A stretch of DNA of 12,477 nt, from the NCBI GenBank assembly GCA_030628445.1, contig DAOVQV010000015.1, positions 1-12,477 of the forward strand, given 5' to 3'. This stretch comes from Phycisphaerae bacterium. Its GTDB lineage: Bacteria; Planctomycetota; Phycisphaerae; SM23-33. Below the pieces are notes generated by a model. That model saw only the letters and a list, made by a program, of their open reading frames with translations. It searched no databases and was not told the DNA's origin. The position numbers and the translations under genes were made by a program. Position 1 is the stretch's first letter; every line of letters begins with the position of its first letter. Shown piece by piece: positions 1 to 7,068 of the stretch.

Positions 1-729
1 ATGGAACTGATCAAATCGGGACAGGTAGTACGGATTGGACAGAAAGTTGCTCCACTGGCGGCGCAGGGCGAGCAGGCGATCGGATACGGGTCCGTCGTTG
101 TGGGCGTAGGCCGTCGAGCGAGTCTTCAGCATCCCGTAAGGTTGGACCATGAAGTACGCCCGGCGCTTGGCGGACATCTCAAGCAGTGGCTCGATTTCGT
201 CAATGTTGTCGTCCATCAAGACGGCGATTACATTGACCCGTTGGAACTCGTGTACCCTGGCGGCCGAGAGAAGCTCGACGGCTCGCCAGGCCTGCTCCCA
301 CGCACCATCGATTCCGCGTCGTTCGTCGTGTCTGGCGGGCGTGGCGTAATCGATGCTGACCGAGACACCCCAGGCCCCGGCCGCCATGATGTCTTTGGCG
401 ACCTGCGGCGTGACGAACCACCCGTTGGTTGTTACGAACGGGAAATGATACTCTCCAACGGCGGCGATGATTTCGGGCAGGTCGGTCCGCAATAGCGGCT
501 CGCCCCCGGCCAGCGATATCAGAAGCGATCCGAACGAGGATAACTTCCGAACACCGGCGGCGTACTGGGCGACGGTCGGCTCGGCGGCCTGGCCCATCGG
601 GTCGCGCCAATACCCGCAGAAGCGGCAGCGGAAGTTGCAGCGGTAAGTCACCTGCCAAGCACACCACAGCGGATGCCCCGACGTCCAGGCACGAAAGAGT
701 CTGATCTTCTTGGCGGTCGGACTCAGCAT
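1..729 (-). CDS. Radical SAM domain protein, 3' end outside the window
   Basis: The minus-strand frame from ATG at 729 stays open to the left edge and gives 243 residues of a truncated gene. Residues 31-38 read CNFRCRFC, the CxxxCxxC motif whose three cysteines (C31, C35, C38) bind the 4Fe-4S cluster that cleaves S-adenosylmethionine. GGEP at 75-78 is the SAM amino-group motif. TTNG (100-103) and SVSID (122-126) match later strands of the radical SAM barrel. The missing C-terminus would show whether a SPASM or other auxiliary-cluster domain follows, so the substrate cannot be named. The gene is divergent from the ATP synthase operon. No Shine-Dalgarno sequence precedes ATG 729, and a promoter-like element ends only 8 bases upstream, so the mRNA may be leaderless. 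The family assignment is firm; the exact start is less so. Confidence 0.9.
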   Translation of the reverse strand, partial: MLSPTAKKIRLFRAWTSGHPLWCAWQVTYRCNFRCRFCGYWRDPMGQAAEPTVAQYAAGVRKLSSFGSLLISLAGGEPLLRTDLPEIIAAVGEYHFPFVTTNGWFVTPQVAKDIMAAGAWGVSVSIDYATPARHDERRGIDGAWEQAWRAVELLSAARVHEFQRVNVIAVLMDDNIDEIEPLLEMSAKRRAYFMVQPYGMLKTRSTAYAHNDGPVSDRLLALRRQWSNFLSNPYYLSRFDQFH

Positions 730-737
730 TGACGTCC

Positions 738-765
738 ATTGTATAAAGCTCAAACCGACTAGCAA
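738..765 (-). promoter_or_regulatory. Candidate sigma70-type promoter for the radical SAM gene
   Basis: On the minus strand, TTGCTA (765-760) and TACAAT (743-738) are separated by 16 bases. The -10 matches the consensus at five of six positions and the -35 at four of six. Transcription would start at or within a few bases of ATG 729, which fits the lack of a ribosome binding site. This is a motif reading only. Confidence 0.33.
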
Positions 766-821
766 ATGCGTCCAGGGCCTTTTTGGGATTTTACAGTGCA
801 TAAGGCAATTGCACGGGCTGC

Positions 822-850
822 TTGACACTGTGCAGCGGGGGCCATAACTT
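822..850 (+). promoter_or_regulatory. Candidate promoter of the ATP synthase operon
   Basis: A perfect -35 hexamer TTGACA lies at 822-827. The -10 is weak: CATAAC at 843-848 (15-base spacer) or TAACTT at 845-850 (17-base spacer). It stands about 55 bases upstream of the first operon gene, in the only sizeable gap before atpZ, which is where the operon promoter is expected. Confidence 0.42.
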
Positions 851-903
851 TTACCCGAACGAATCGCGCGGACCCAGACGAGGCGTGCTGTGCGCGGCCG
901 GAA

Positions 904-1155
904 ATGGCTGAAAAGAATCACCAGCGGAATCTGTTGAGTTACACGACGGTAGGGGTCGAGTTCATTGCGGTCTTCGGGATGCTGCTGGGGGTCGGGCTGC
1001 TGGTGGACTGGCGTCTGGGCACCACGCCGGGACTGGGCCTTTTGGGCGGCGTCTGCGGTTTTGCGGCAGGGCTCAGACACCTGCTGCGACGGGTCCGGTC
1101 CCTGCGAGATGAATACGTCGAGCAGGACATCGACGGTATCGGGCGCGATTTGTAA
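904..1155 (+). CDS. atpZ: AtpZ/AtpI-family ATP synthase accessory membrane protein
   Basis: This 83-residue protein has two predicted membrane segments, about residues 15-35 and 42-60, joined by the short turn DWRLGTTP. That turn, with the following glycine-rich helix and a basic end (RHLLRRVRS), is typical of the small AtpZ/AtpI-family proteins encoded at the head of atp operons. Family members are thought to help c-ring assembly or divalent-cation handling near Fo; neither role can be shown here. It is the first gene of the operon and lies 79 bp before the atpI-like gene. The ribosome binding site is weak (CCGGAA directly before ATG). The acidic tail (EYVEQDIDG) is presumably cytoplasmic. 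The family call is good; the symbol is by convention. Confidence 0.8.
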   Translation: MAEKNHQRNLLSYTTVGVEFIAVFGMLLGVGLLVDWRLGTTPGLGLLGGVCGFAAGLRHLLRRVRSLRDEYVEQDIDGIGRDL

Positions 1156-1234
1156 TCCGGTCGCTCAAAGTGCTTAAGAACTGTGCTTATGGGCGAAGCT
1201 GAAGCTTTACCCGACAGAATCATCGAGACGGAAG

Positions 1235-1705
1235 ATGGCCCGATCACAGGCAATGCGGATCTGCGTGGGGGGGATGCTTGGGTGGGTCATTTCGTTCGCG
1301 GCCGTTTCGGGCGCGCTCGGTGCTTATCCGACCTGGAGGGGGTTCGGATGGGCCGGGCTGAAGGGTGAACTTGTCGCTGCGGGGATCGTGCTGGGTGTGA
1401 AGGTCCTCTCGAGTATAGTGGTTGTCCGCAAGGCCGCACGCGGAGCCGGACCGGCCGCTATTGCTTTTGTCGTCCTTGCGATGGCGCGTGCGGTCGGCTG
1501 CGTGGCTCTGGCCGCGGCGGCGCTGACGGCCCTGGCGCTGAGCGGCGCGGTGCTGTTTGTCTGGGTTGCAATCTTCTACCTTGTGACGCTGGCGGCGGAG
1601 TGCATCTGGCTCACAAAGGCCCTGCGGGACGACGCCCGCAGAATCGCGCTTGGCGAAGTCAGCAGGGCTGGGGCGCCGCAGGCTGCTGCTGAGGAGACGA
1701 CGTGA
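1235..1705 (+). CDS. atpI: ATP synthase subunit I-like membrane protein
   Basis: The product is up to 156 residues long with four hydrophobic stretches (about 10-30, 43-65, 73-95 and 97-122) and a charged, alanine-rich tail. A four-helix protein directly before atpB is what AtpI/subunit I looks like; that family assists c-ring assembly and is poorly conserved in sequence. The call rests on topology and position more than on motifs. The start is uncertain: ATG 1235 has a purine-rich run immediately before it, and ATG 1253 (residue 7) or ATG 1274 (residue 14) are plausible. The TGA stop overlaps the GTG start of atpB (GTGA at 1702-1705), implying translational coupling. Confidence 0.7.
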   Translation: MARSQAMRICVGGMLGWVISFAAVSGALGAYPTWRGFGWAGLKGELVAAGIVLGVKVLSSIVVVRKAARGAGPAAIAFVVLAMARAVGCVALAAAALTALALSGAVLFVWVAIFYLVTLAAECIWLTKALRDDARRIALGEVSRAGAPQAAAEETT

Positions 1706-2586
1706 AGATCGATCCGACCGAGCTGATCCGACTCATCAGCGATCACCCCTGGCCCGGGTGTCAGGTGCGACTTGGCGGGATCGAGATTACCTGCATGTCT
1801 GACGGTATCGCCTCGATGATTCTGGTCGCCGCGTGTTTGATGGCCGTGATCATTCCACTTGCTCGTCGCTGGCGCCCCAGACCCACCGGAGGAGCGAACT
1901 TGCTGGAGGTGGTTGTCATCTTCGTGCGGGACATGATCGCCCGCCCGGCGTTGGGCGCCAGGGCTTACGATTTTCTGCCGTTCCTGCTGACGATGTTCCT
2001 GTTTATCGGCGGACTGAATCTGATGGGATTGGTCCCGCTGGAAGGTATCACGACACTGACGGGGTATCCGGTCGGCGGCGTCCCGACGAGCATTCCTGTC
2101 GTCTGTGCGTCGCTGGCGGGGATTAGCCTGTTTTCGATCGTTTTTCTGGGGTTGCGTCGTCAAGCGTTGCTATATCATCAGAGCCGGTCCTTACCGATGT
2201 GGGCGTGCGGCCTGGCCTCGCCGGTCCTTTGGCTCAAGAGCCTTTGCCCCGACTTACCCGGCGCGGTGGGCGTACTCCTGCTGCCTGTGCTCGTGGTGCT
2301 GGAGCTGATCGGCGCCGTAGCCAAGTGCTTTGCGTTGGTGGTGCGCCTGTTTGCGAATATGCTTTCGGGCCACACGCTGCTCGCGCTTTTTTTGATGTTC
2401 TTCCTGCGGGCGCTGGCCGTGGCGGTGCGGGGGGGTGGGTACCAGGTCACCTACATCGGTCCGTTCGTCATTATGGTGTCGGTGGTGTTCAACATCCTGG
2501 AGATTCTGGTAGCCGCCCTGCAGGCGTACATCTTCACGTTCCTGACGGCGATGTTTATCGGAATGTATGTGGAATCGGTCCATTGA
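1702..2586 (+). CDS. atpB: F1Fo ATP synthase subunit a
   Basis: Subunit a (294 residues) forms the two aqueous half-channels of Fo beside the c-ring. The hallmark helix is intact: RLFANMLSGH at 215-224 carries the essential arginine R215 (E. coli aR210). H224 occupies the E. coli E219 position and E267, in EILVAALQAYIF, the E. coli H245 position, so the pair is swapped, as in many non-enterobacterial enzymes. NLMGLVP (106-112) is another conserved segment. Translation begins at GTG 1702, overlapping the upstream stop, with GAGGAG at 1691-1696 as ribosome binding site. A 100-bp gap separates it from atpE. Confidence 0.96.
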   Translation: MKIDPTELIRLISDHPWPGCQVRLGGIEITCMSDGIASMILVAACLMAVIIPLARRWRPRPTGGANLLEVVVIFVRDMIARPALGARAYDFLPFLLTMFLFIGGLNLMGLVPLEGITTLTGYPVGGVPTSIPVVCASLAGISLFSIVFLGLRRQALLYHQSRSLPMWACGLASPVLWLKSLCPDLPGAVGVLLLPVLVVLELIGAVAKCFALVVRLFANMLSGHTLLALFLMFFLRALAVAVRGGGYQVTYIGPFVIMVSVVFNILEILVAALQAYIFTFLTAMFIGMYVESVH

Positions 2587-2686
2587 CAGTTCCAGAGAAT
2601 CCTTTCCGCGGTGGCGGGGTTTGTGGTACAGTCCGGCGTTCGTGTATTTGGTGGATAACCGGAGTCTTCGGGTTCGGGAGAAGAGG

Positions 2687-3037
2687 ATGAATACGTCAAC
2701 ACGAGTGGTGTTTGTAAGTTTGGTCCTGGTTGCAGTGGCGGCGACGGCCTTTGGAGCCGATCCGGCCGCGACGAAGGCGCCCCCAGCTGAAGTCGCCATG
2801 AACGTTCCATGGGCCAAAGCGCTGGCGATTGTAGGCGCCTGTTTTGGAGCGGCCTTGTGCGCGATAGGTGGCGGATACGGCATTGCCCGCATCGGAAGCG
2901 CGTGCATCGAATCCATAGCGCGTCAGCCCGAAGCTGGCGGAGCGATGTTTGCGCCGTTGGTTATCTCCGCGGCGATGGTCGAAGGCGGGATGCTGTTCGC
3001 CATCGTCGTATGTTTGCTGGGCGTTCTGTTTATCTAG
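2687..3037 (+). CDS. atpE: F1Fo ATP synthase subunit c
   Basis: Subunit c forms the rotating proteolipid ring. The 116-residue product has an N-terminal hydrophobic segment ending in AFGADPA (about 6-24) that looks like a cleavable signal peptide, then the canonical hairpin: helix 1 about 43-76, the polar loop RQP (79-81) that contacts gamma and epsilon, and helix 2 about 86-116. E99 is the ion-carrying carboxylate. In Na+-type rings a glutamine sits in helix 1 and Ser/Thr follow the glutamate; here the equivalents are isoleucine (about residue 66) and Gly-Gly (100-101), so proton coupling is inferred. ATG 2687 is chosen for GGGAG at 2676-2680, 6 bases upstream, and because the signal-like segment starts there; the frame is open further upstream. 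Confidence 0.95.
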   Translation: MNTSTRVVFVSLVLVAVAATAFGADPAATKAPPAEVAMNVPWAKALAIVGACFGAALCAIGGGYGIARIGSACIESIARQPEAGGAMFAPLVISAAMVEGGMLFAIVVCLLGVLFI

Positions 3038-3086
3038 CTTCATTGCCGCTACGGTCGCCAGGAGCCGCTAGAAGGGTCGATGTGTC

Positions 3087-3680
3087 ATGTCTTCAAACCC
3101 GTGGCCGCCGGTTGCATCCGGGCTTGGTGTGGCGCTTTGTGCGCTGAGTCCGGTGCTGGGGGCCGGGCCGCAGGATGCTTTTAGAATCGGTGATCTTGGG
3201 CACGCCATCGCAACGTGCCTGATCTTCCTGATCCTGCTGCTGGTCCTGGGCAAATGGGCGTGGGGTCCTATAGTCTCCCAGCTTCGCCGGCGTGAGCAGT
3301 CCATCTCCGAGGCGATCGATCAGGCCGAACAGCGGGAAAAGCACTCCCACCAGCTGCTGGCGCTGTACAAGGCACGGCTGGACCAGGCCGAAGCCGAAGC
3401 GAAAGAGGTCCTGGCCGATTCGCGAACCCAAGCTGCCGAAGCGCGAGATGAGGTTGTAAACGCCGCACGCGACGAGGGCCGTCAGCTTATCGATCGCGCC
3501 CGCGGGGATATCGCCGACGCCAAGCAACAGGCGCTTAAGGATCTGCAAACCACCACGGCCGAACTGGCCGCCCAGATAGCCCAGCGCCTCCTCCACACAG
3601 TACTGGGCTCTGAGGAACATGAACAACTCATAGCCCGATCGTTGGAAGAGATACAGGCCCGGGCCGGGGAAGATTCCTGA
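3087..3680 (+). CDS. atpF: F1Fo ATP synthase subunit b
   Basis: Subunit b is the peripheral stalk that holds F1 against rotation. The 197-residue product has a hydrophobic N-terminal stretch (about 9-26) ending in LGAG that resembles a signal peptide, then the real membrane anchor (about 37-57) followed by KWAWGPI, and a long charged helix (about 65-170) rich in Ala, Glu, Arg and Gln that would form the stalk coiled coil. Without the signal-like part, its length is close to ordinary b subunits. GAAGGG at 3071-3076 lies 10 bases before the ATG. The TGA stop shares one base with the atpH start (TGATG), so the two are probably translationally coupled. Only one b-type gene is present. Confidence 0.93.
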   Translation: MSSNPWPPVASGLGVALCALSPVLGAGPQDAFRIGDLGHAIATCLIFLILLLVLGKWAWGPIVSQLRRREQSISEAIDQAEQREKHSHQLLALYKARLDQAEAEAKEVLADSRTQAAEARDEVVNAARDEGRQLIDRARGDIADAKQQALKDLQTTTAELAAQIAQRLLHTVLGSEEHEQLIARSLEEIQARAGEDS

Positions 3681-4276
3681 TGTCCAAGCTGTCCACCAGG
3701 GCTCAAAGCGTGATGGACCCGACGGTGATGCGCCTCGCCGGCGAATATGCCCGGGGACTGTTGGAGTGCATACCCCAAGACGATCAGGCCGAGTCGCTCG
3801 CCGACGAGCTTACGCAGCTTCTTGAGACGCTGCAGGCGATAGAGGGTTTTTCGTCGCTGCTTGCCCGTTGGCAGATGAGCGGCGCCGGGGCTGAGCACAT
3901 GGTGGAACGCACCTTCGCGGGCCGTGTCAGCAAACCGCTTGAGGCACTGCTTGTTTTACTAGCCCGCAACGGCAGGCTGGGTATTTTACCTCCCGTCGTG
4001 CGGGCCTTTGGCGAGCAGTTAGACGCCAGGGAAGGGAAGGTCAAGGTGACTTTGACTACGGCCGTTCCCGTACCGGACGCGCAGCGCCCGTCTCTCCTGG
4101 CCGCGGTGCAAAAGGCCATTGGTGCGAAGGCGGCCGTGAAGATGCGAGTGGACAAGAACCTACTCGGCGGGGTGGTCCTGCAGGTTGGCGATGTCCGCTA
4201 TGACGCATCGGTGGCGGGCGACCTCGCCAAACTGCGGGATCAGATTCTAAGCGGGACGGGCCCGACAGGACAGTGA
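3680..4276 (+). CDS. atpH: F1Fo ATP synthase subunit delta (OSCP)
   Basis: Delta caps the top of F1 and binds the peripheral stalk. The 198-residue product has a helical N-terminal domain (about 12-115) and the conserved C-terminal delta/OSCP signature at 159-184, with DKNLLGGVVLQVGD followed by a YDASV segment. The preceding beta stretch (VKVTLTTAVPV, 121-131) is also typical. The start overlaps the atpF stop by one base, with GGGGAAG about 8 bases upstream. A 109-bp gap follows before atpA, longer than most junctions in this operon. Confidence 0.93.
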   Translation: MSKLSTRAQSVMDPTVMRLAGEYARGLLECIPQDDQAESLADELTQLLETLQAIEGFSSLLARWQMSGAGAEHMVERTFAGRVSKPLEALLVLLARNGRLGILPPVVRAFGEQLDAREGKVKVTLTTAVPVPDAQRPSLLAAVQKAIGAKAAVKMRVDKNLLGGVVLQVGDVRYDASVAGDLAKLRDQILSGTGPTGQ

Positions 4277-4385
4277 GCGCGGCGGCGAAGTAAGCAGGTT
4301 GGCGAAGCTTGACTATCTCAAAACCATCGCGCAACTTATGTTTAATCAGACTCAGCTTGGCACGTAAGGCGGGCGTATCTGGACA

Positions 4386-6101
4386 ATGAAATTTCGAGCC
4401 GACGAAATCGCGAGCGTCATTCGCCAGCAGATAGCCGACTACCACCGCCAACTCGATGTATCGACGGTGGGGCAGGTCTTGGAGGTGGGCGACGGGATCG
4501 TCCAGATATACGGGCTCGTGGAGGCCAAGGCCGGCGAGATGCTCCAGTTCGCCGGCGGGCAGATAGGGCAGGTCTTTGACCTTCAGGCCAACAGCATCGG
4601 CGCCGTCGTGTACGGGCAGTGCGAGCGGATCAAGGCCGGCAGCACGGTTCGAAGCACCGGGGCCTTGCTTGAAATTCCCGTAGGAGATCAGATGCTCGGG
4701 CGCGTGGTCGACCCGCTCGGGCGGCCCCTAGATGGCGCCGGTCCGATCCACACCGACCAGAGGCGCCTCCTTGAAGCCCCCGCGCCATCCATCGCCGAAC
4801 GCCAGCCCGTCAACGAGGCGCTGCACACGGGCCTGAAGGCCGTCGATTCGATGACGCCGATCGGCCGGGGCCAGCGTGAGCTGATCATCGGCGACCGCAA
4901 GACCGGAAAGACCGCGATCGCCGTCGACACGATTATCAACCAGAAGGACACAGGCGTCATATGCGTCTATGTGGCGATCGGCCAGAAGGAATCCACTGTG
5001 GCGGGTCTGGTCGAGACGCTTCGGGCGCACGACGCGATGCGCCACACGATAGTGGTCTCGGCCTCCAGCAGCGACCCGGCGCCGCTGCAATACATCGCCC
5101 CATACAGCGGGTGTGCGATTGCGGAGCATTTTATGTACACCGAAGGCGCGGGAACGCTTGTGGTCTACGACGACCTGACCAACCAGGCAGCCGCATATCG
5201 TCAGATATCGCTGCTTCTTCGTCGCCCGCCGGGGCGGGAGGCATACCCCGGCGACGTGTTCTACTTGCACTCCCGCCTGCTGGAGCGAGCGTGCAAGCTG
5301 GCCGACCGCTACGTGATAGCGCCGAAAGATACACCGGCAGATGCGGACGTCGAAGGCGCCGACGGGCAGGTGTATGTGGGTCCGATCGGCAAGGCCGCTG
5401 CCGTCGAAGCTATGGCGGGGATGGATGGCGCCGAGGGGCTTACCCTCCATCGTCTGTCGTCTTCGGGTGGGTCGATGACGGCCTTGCCAATATGCCAAAC
5501 GCAGGAAGGGCAGGTCTCGGCCTATATCCCGACGAACCTCATCTCGATTACCGACGGGCAGATTTATCTGGAGCCGTCGCTGTTCTTCGCCGGCGTTCGC
5601 CCGGCCGTAAACGTCGGTATCTCTGTCAGCCGCGTCGGTTACAAGGCGGCCTGCGAGGCCATGAAACAGGTGGCCGGGAGTTTGCGACTGGACCTGGCTG
5701 TCTATCGCGAGCTGGAATCGTTCGCCCAATTAGGTGTCGAGCTGGATCCGACCAGCCGCGCCCAGTTGGACCGCGGACAGCGCATGGTCCGCCTGCTGAC
5801 CCAGCCGCAGTACTCGCCGTTGCCGATTGTGGATCAGATCCTTGGAATCTACGCCGCCACTGGCGGGTTTCTGGATGATTTGTTGCTCGATGAGATCCCG
5901 CACTTCGAGGGCGGGTTGATAAAGTTCATCCGCGATGAGCATCCTGACCTCTACGAAGCCGTCAAGACAGAGCAGTCGTTCACAAAGGAGCGTCAGAAGC
6001 AATTGGACCGTATCATCACCCAGTTCACCGAGACCGGCTGGAGGGATGTCCGCCGTGCCCTGCGGGCAAGGCCCGGCGATGGCGAGGCGGACGAGAGCTA
6101 G
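4386..6101 (+). CDS. atpA: F1Fo ATP synthase subunit alpha, with an inserted loop
   Basis: Alpha forms the non-catalytic nucleotide sites of the F1 hexamer. All key motifs are present: the beta-barrel domain (about 25-95), P-loop GDRKTGKT (169-176), Walker B in TLVVYDDL (257-264), the segment ISLLLRRPPGREAYPGDVF (274-292), and the arginine finger R416 in SVSRVG, which completes the beta catalytic site. At 571 residues it is clearly longer than usual (E. coli 513). Between LLERACKL and GGSMTALP there are 55 residues (306-360) where E. coli has 16, an insertion of about 39; the rest of the excess is mainly C-terminal. An in-frame stop at 4365 limits the start to ATG 4386; its ribosome binding site is weak (GGA very close, AAGG 16 bases away). 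Confidence 0.97.
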   Translation: MKFRADEIASVIRQQIADYHRQLDVSTVGQVLEVGDGIVQIYGLVEAKAGEMLQFAGGQIGQVFDLQANSIGAVVYGQCERIKAGSTVRSTGALLEIPVGDQMLGRVVDPLGRPLDGAGPIHTDQRRLLEAPAPSIAERQPVNEALHTGLKAVDSMTPIGRGQRELIIGDRKTGKTAIAVDTIINQKDTGVICVYVAIGQKESTVAGLVETLRAHDAMRHTIVVSASSSDPAPLQYIAPYSGCAIAEHFMYTEGAGTLVVYDDLTNQAAAYRQISLLLRRPPGREAYPGDVFYLHSRLLERACKLADRYVIAPKDTPADADVEGADGQVYVGPIGKAAAVEAMAGMDGAEGLTLHRLSSSGGSMTALPICQTQEGQVSAYIPTNLISITDGQIYLEPSLFFAGVRPAVNVGISVSRVGYKAACEAMKQVAGSLRLDLAVYRELESFAQLGVELDPTSRAQLDRGQRMVRLLTQPQYSPLPIVDQILGIYAATGGFLDDLLLDEIPHFEGGLIKFIRDEHPDLYEAVKTEQSFTKERQKQLDRIITQFTETGWRDVRRALRARPGDGEADES

Positions 6102-6127
6102 ATAAACCCAAGCGAAGCGACAAGACG

Positions 6128-7012
6128 ATGCCCGAGGTGAGAGACATACTGACCCGAACCAAGACGGTGCGCAACGTCCGCCGCGTCACCAAGACGATGG
6201 AGATGGTCGCCACCGCCAGGTTCCAGAAGTCCCGAAAGCGCACGGTCGCGCTTCGGTCCTATACCAACAGACTCGCCGAGCTTACCGGGGACGTGGTCGC
6301 CCGGGGCACCCGCTCGAAGGCCTTCCATCCACTGCTGCTCGAGCACGAGCAAGTGAAGCGCGACGTCTTGCTCATCATAACTTCCGATCGCGGCCTGTGC
6401 GGTCCCTACAATTCCTCAGTCCTTCGCATCGCCATGGAGCGCCTCGGTCAGCTGCTGGAGGCTGAATATCACGTCGAGCTCCACGTGGTGGGGCGAAAGG
6501 GCATACAATACCTTAAGCATCGCGGGTTGGTTGTGGACGTCGAATACGCACAATTTGAGGGCTCACCTGTCTACGAACACGTCTCCGCCCTTACCGACGG
6601 GCTCATGGAAGAGTTTCTCAACGCCCAGATCGGCGGGCTGGAGGTGGCGTACATGCAGTTCATATCCTCGGGAAGACGCAGACCGGCGATCGCGCAGATC
6701 CTTCCACTGTCGAATCTGCCCACCCCGCCACGTCTGCCCACTCTGGGCGAGCCGGCCGCCTATGAACTGTGCCCGTCGGGCGATGAGATCTTGGCCCGGC
6801 TGCTTCCGGCGACGGTTCGAATGCGGATGTATCAGTGTTTCCTTGATGCGGCGGTTTGTGAGCAGTTTGAGCGGATCGCCGCCATGCGGTCGGCGACGGA
6901 AAACGCCGACGAGATGATTCATGACTTAACAGTCCGGTACAACCGGATCAGGCAGGCTCAGATTACCACGGAACTGACGGAGATCATGGGTGGCCGGATG
7001 GGCCTCGGATGA
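6128..7012 (+). CDS. atpG: F1Fo ATP synthase subunit gamma
   Basis: Gamma is the central rotor shaft inside the alpha3beta3 hexamer. The 294-residue product has the long N-terminal helix (residues 1-55, including KTMEMVATARFQKS), the Rossmann-like segment TSDRGLCGPYN (85-95) typical of gamma, and the conserved C-terminal helix RQAQITTELTEIMGG (275-289) that pairs with the N-terminal helix as a coiled coil. Its length is normal (E. coli 287). It starts 26 bp after atpA. No strong Shine-Dalgarno sequence is visible; AAGCGAAG is the only purine run. Confidence 0.96.
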   Translation: MPEVRDILTRTKTVRNVRRVTKTMEMVATARFQKSRKRTVALRSYTNRLAELTGDVVARGTRSKAFHPLLLEHEQVKRDVLLIITSDRGLCGPYNSSVLRIAMERLGQLLEAEYHVELHVVGRKGIQYLKHRGLVVDVEYAQFEGSPVYEHVSALTDGLMEEFLNAQIGGLEVAYMQFISSGRRRPAIAQILPLSNLPTPPRLPTLGEPAAYELCPSGDEILARLLPATVRMRMYQCFLDAAVCEQFERIAAMRSATENADEMIHDLTVRYNRIRQAQITTELTEIMGGRMGLG

Positions 7013-7068
7013 AGATCGTGCAGCATTTGACAGATCCCACATACCATCGTGGAAAGTAGACAGGATTC

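Noticed and set aside
1..495. A plus-strand open frame of 164 codons at the left edge
   Set aside because: It is antisense to the radical SAM gene, whose minus-strand frame shows CxxxCxxC and GGEP motifs. The plus-strand translation has no recognisable motif.
200..739. A minus-strand open frame of 179 codons overlapping the radical SAM gene
   Set aside because: It is a different minus-strand frame, rich in Arg and without motifs, as expected of an out-of-frame translation of GC-rich DNA.
2567..2686. Upstream extension of the atpE frame overlapping the end of atpB
   Set aside because: The extension has no membrane or signal character and overlaps atpB. ATG 2687 has a well-spaced ribosome binding site and begins a signal-like segment.
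4309..4346. Promoter-like TTGACT upstream of atpA
   Set aside because: The nearest AT-rich hexamers give spacers of 22 or more bases, and the correctly spaced hexamers match the -10 consensus poorly.
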